From positions 2,480,001 to 2,544,000 of the forward strand of contig NZ_CP053439.1 in NCBI RefSeq assembly GCF_000769405.2: 64,000 nt of DNA, written 5' to 3'. The translations under genes were made by a program, and so were the position numbers. The stretch is from Rhizobium brockwellii. GTDB lineage: Bacteria; Pseudomonadota; Alphaproteobacteria; Rhizobiales; Rhizobiaceae. Below, piece by piece: positions 62,392 through 64,000 of the stretch. The notes under the pieces are model-generated. The model saw nothing but the letters and a program-made list of their open reading frames with translations. It did not search any database and was not told the DNA's origin. The stretch's first letter is position 1. Every line of letters starts with the position of its first letter.

Positions 62392-62538
62392 ATGATCCGA
62401 CCTATCCTCCGTCTCCTGACGAGACACTTCCTCTCCGCCTTCATCCTGGCCACGCTGCTCGCAGCCCCGCTCGTCATTCTGCACACGCTTCACGAAAAGA
62501 CGGCATTCGAGAACGGCCTGCTGATGGACGTCCGATGA
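62392..62538 (+). CDS. Possible 48-residue membrane peptide
   Basis: 48 residues from ATG 62392, preceded by GGAG at a good distance. It has a basic N-terminus (MIRPILRLLTRH), one membrane helix (FLSAFILATLLAAPLVIL) and a short polar tail. It lies 141 bp from the divergent response regulator start. Small single-helix peptides next to two-component genes can modulate the kinase or be its regulon, but nothing here proves it. The gene call itself rests on the start site and helix only. Confidence 0.45.
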   Translation: MIRPILRLLTRHFLSAFILATLLAAPLVILHTLHEKTAFENGLLMDVR

Positions 62539-62553
62539 TGCCACGAGCGAACC

Positions 62554-63096
62554 TCAGGCAGTCTTACTGTCTGCCATGCAATAGGCCGAGAAGGCCTGAA
62601 GATAGGCCTGCACCCTGGAACGGTTCTCCGCTGCCTCGACGGCCTTGAACACCTCGGCCGGCTCCAGCTTCATCAGAGGAAGCCTGAGGAAGATATCGCC
62701 CGCGAACCGGTCGGTGATGGTCGCAAGGATAGTTCGAAGACCGGCCAGCATGTCGTCGCCCCGATGCGATGCATGCAGCAGGGCGATCGGCTTATGGACG
62801 ATATCATCTCCCGATACGAACCAGTCGATCGCATTCTTGAGGCCGCCGGGGATGGACCGCACATATTCCGGGCTGGCAATGATCAAACCGTCGCTCTGAG
62901 CGATCAAATCGATGAAATCCCGCACCGCCTCCGGCAGAGATTCTCCCTCGAGGTCAGGCGAGAATACCGGCAACCGTCCGACGCCGTCGAAGATCGAAAC
63001 CTCGATATCGCTGGGCGCTATGGCACGGATCGCCCGCAGCATAGCCGTGTTGGTGGAATTGCGCCGGGCGCTGCCGGATATAGCGAGAATCTTCAA
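62554..63096 (-). CDS. NADPH-dependent FMN reductase family protein
   Basis: 180 residues if TTG 63096 is the start; longer frames run into sequence unlike the family. The flavodoxin-like fold shows LKILAISGSARRNSTNTAML (phosphate loop for FMN) and GLIIASPEYVRSIPGGLKNAIDWF (the family signature). It uses NADPH to reduce FMN, or quinones or azo compounds in relatives. It is cytoplasmic. The absence of a good ribosome binding site before the TTG makes the start uncertain. It lies upstream of, and divergent from, the ABC transporter gene. Confidence 0.82.
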   Translation of the reverse strand: MKILAISGSARRNSTNTAMLRAIRAIAPSDIEVSIFDGVGRLPVFSPDLEGESLPEAVRDFIDLIAQSDGLIIASPEYVRSIPGGLKNAIDWFVSGDDIVHKPIALLHASHRGDDMLAGLRTILATITDRFAGDIFLRLPLMKLEPAEVFKAVEAAENRSRVQAYLQAFSAYCMADSKTA

Positions 63097-63252
63097 GAGC
63101 CCAACAGGAAATGATTGATCATGGCTGTCAACGCAAAAGACTAGGTGCGATTGAGCAACGCCAAAAAAGCGACTTTTGCTTGAACTGGCCAAGCCCCGCG
63201 TTAGCCTGGGTACTGCTGCCGAATCGGCTGGAATTACCCTTGAGGAATACAC

Positions 63253-64000
63253 ATGTCGGCTTTGATCGAGGCATGGGGCGTCAGCAAACGCTTCCGGCAG
63301 CACAAGCGATTTCCCGGCCTGCTGGGCGCACTGAAGACGTTGGTGACCAACGAATATACGGAAGTTCTAGCCGTTTCCGACATCGGTTTCGACATCGCGG
63401 CGGGCGAAGCTGTTGGCTATCTCGGCCCGAATGGCGCCGGCAAATCGACGATGATCAAGATGATGACCGGCATCCTGGTGCCGAGCGCCGGCACGCTCTC
63501 GGTGCTCGGCCGGACACCGCATCTGCGGCGAATGGACAATGCCCGCGAGATCGGCGTTGTTTTTGGCCAGCGCAGCCAGCTGTGGTGGGACCTGCCGCTG
63601 GTCGACAGTTTCACCCTGCACCAGCGCATCTATGATATCCCCGTCGCGCGTTATGCGGATAATCTCCGGCGATTCAGCGAATTGCTTGATTTGACGCCCT
63701 TTCTCGACCGCGCGGTGCGCCAGCTGAGCCTCGGTCAGCGCATGCGCGCCGAGATCGTCATGTCGCTGCTGCACGATCCCAAGATCCTCTTTCTGGACGA
63801 GCCGACCATCGGGCTTGATGTGGTCGCCAAGGATGCCGTGCGGCGTTTTCTCTCCGAGATCAACCGTGAGCGCGGCGTCACCATCATTCTCACCACCCAT
63901 GACCTGCAGGACATCGAGACCATCTGCCCGAGGCTGATTATGGTCGATCACAGCAGGCTCATCTTCGACGGCGAGTTGAAGAGCCTGCGCGCTGCATTGG
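63253..64000 (+). CDS. ABC-2 type transporter ATP-binding protein (3' end outside window)
   Basis: At least 249 residues from ATG 63253 (GAGG upstream), cut by the window end. Walker A is GPNGAGKST, the signature LSLGQRMRAE, Walker B ILFLDEPTIGLD and the switch His in TTHDLQD. It resembles the ATPase subunits of ABC-2 exporters (viologen/daunorubicin type), with the N-terminal helical insertion KRFPGLLGALKTLVTNEYTE. It should energise export of a small molecule with a permease gene that probably lies beyond the window. Confidence 0.92.
   Translation, partial: MSALIEAWGVSKRFRQHKRFPGLLGALKTLVTNEYTEVLAVSDIGFDIAAGEAVGYLGPNGAGKSTMIKMMTGILVPSAGTLSVLGRTPHLRRMDNAREIGVVFGQRSQLWWDLPLVDSFTLHQRIYDIPVARYADNLRRFSELLDLTPFLDRAVRQLSLGQRMRAEIVMSLLHDPKILFLDEPTIGLDVVAKDAVRRFLSEINRERGVTIILTTHDLQDIETICPRLIMVDHSRLIFDGELKSLRAAL

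Overview
The window looks like chromosomal DNA of a fast-growing Rhizobium, most likely of the R. leguminosarum / R. etli group. The reasons are the high GC content, the lineage-typical families (BA14K-like proteins, extensin-like C-terminal protein, DUF1501/DUF1800 pair, DUF982, DUF3313, the csp and dusA arrangement) and several families of short palindromic intergenic repeats of the rhizobial RIME/REP kind. Housekeeping genes (uvrB, dusA, csp) argue against a plasmid. No tRNA, rRNA, CRISPR array or prophage was seen. The assignment is an inference; no database was searched.

Layout. 0-8 kb: end of a NUDIX gene, a DUF3095 protein, an Ohr peroxidase with two strong palindromes in its promoter, a methyltransferase broken by three frameshifts, an extensin-like lipoprotein, a chemotaxis receptor and a yciA-type thioesterase with a membrane protein. 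8-17 kb: two small genes, then a minus-strand group (secreted alpha/beta hydrolase, periplasmic CMD protein, cytochrome P460, DUF4405 membrane cytochrome), a LysR regulator divergent from an aldo/keto reductase, and a DUF1501/DUF1800 pair. 17-28 kb: DUF486 and RDD membrane proteins, an MFS transporter, a methyltransferase, a truncated LysR gene, a SulP permease, a lone receiver protein, a phospholipase D-like protein and a DUF899 protein. 28-36.4 kb: ankyrin and YHS-domain exported proteins, two divergent class III nucleotide cyclases, two paralogous lipoproteins, a start-less DUF982 gene, another lipoprotein and a GH15 glucoamylase-type enzyme. 36.4-41.3 kb: uvrB with unusual N- and C-terminal extensions, an AT-rich gene with a HEPN-like RNxxxH motif, and a GNAT gene.

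The most distinctive block is 41.6-50.8 kb: three tandem paralogous genes for very large acidic calcium-binding (RTX-repeat) proteins that end in two cadherin-like domains and a shared C-terminus. They are probably type I secreted adhesins. The first carries a duplicated N-terminal module and a 54-bp tandem repeat. The third is split by an IS630-type element, and precise removal of that element restores the reading frame. No secretion genes lie in the window.

50.9-64 kb: a DUF3828 exported protein, a cold-shock protein with a long leader and a clear terminator, dusA, a cytoplasmic HtrA-like protease, an alpha/beta hydrolase, two very small genes, two tandem BA14K genes duplicated with their promoter and terminator, a GNAT, a DUF3313 lipoprotein, an OmpR/histidine-kinase pair divergent from a possible 48-residue membrane peptide, an FMN reductase and the start of an ABC transporter ATPase gene that runs off the window.
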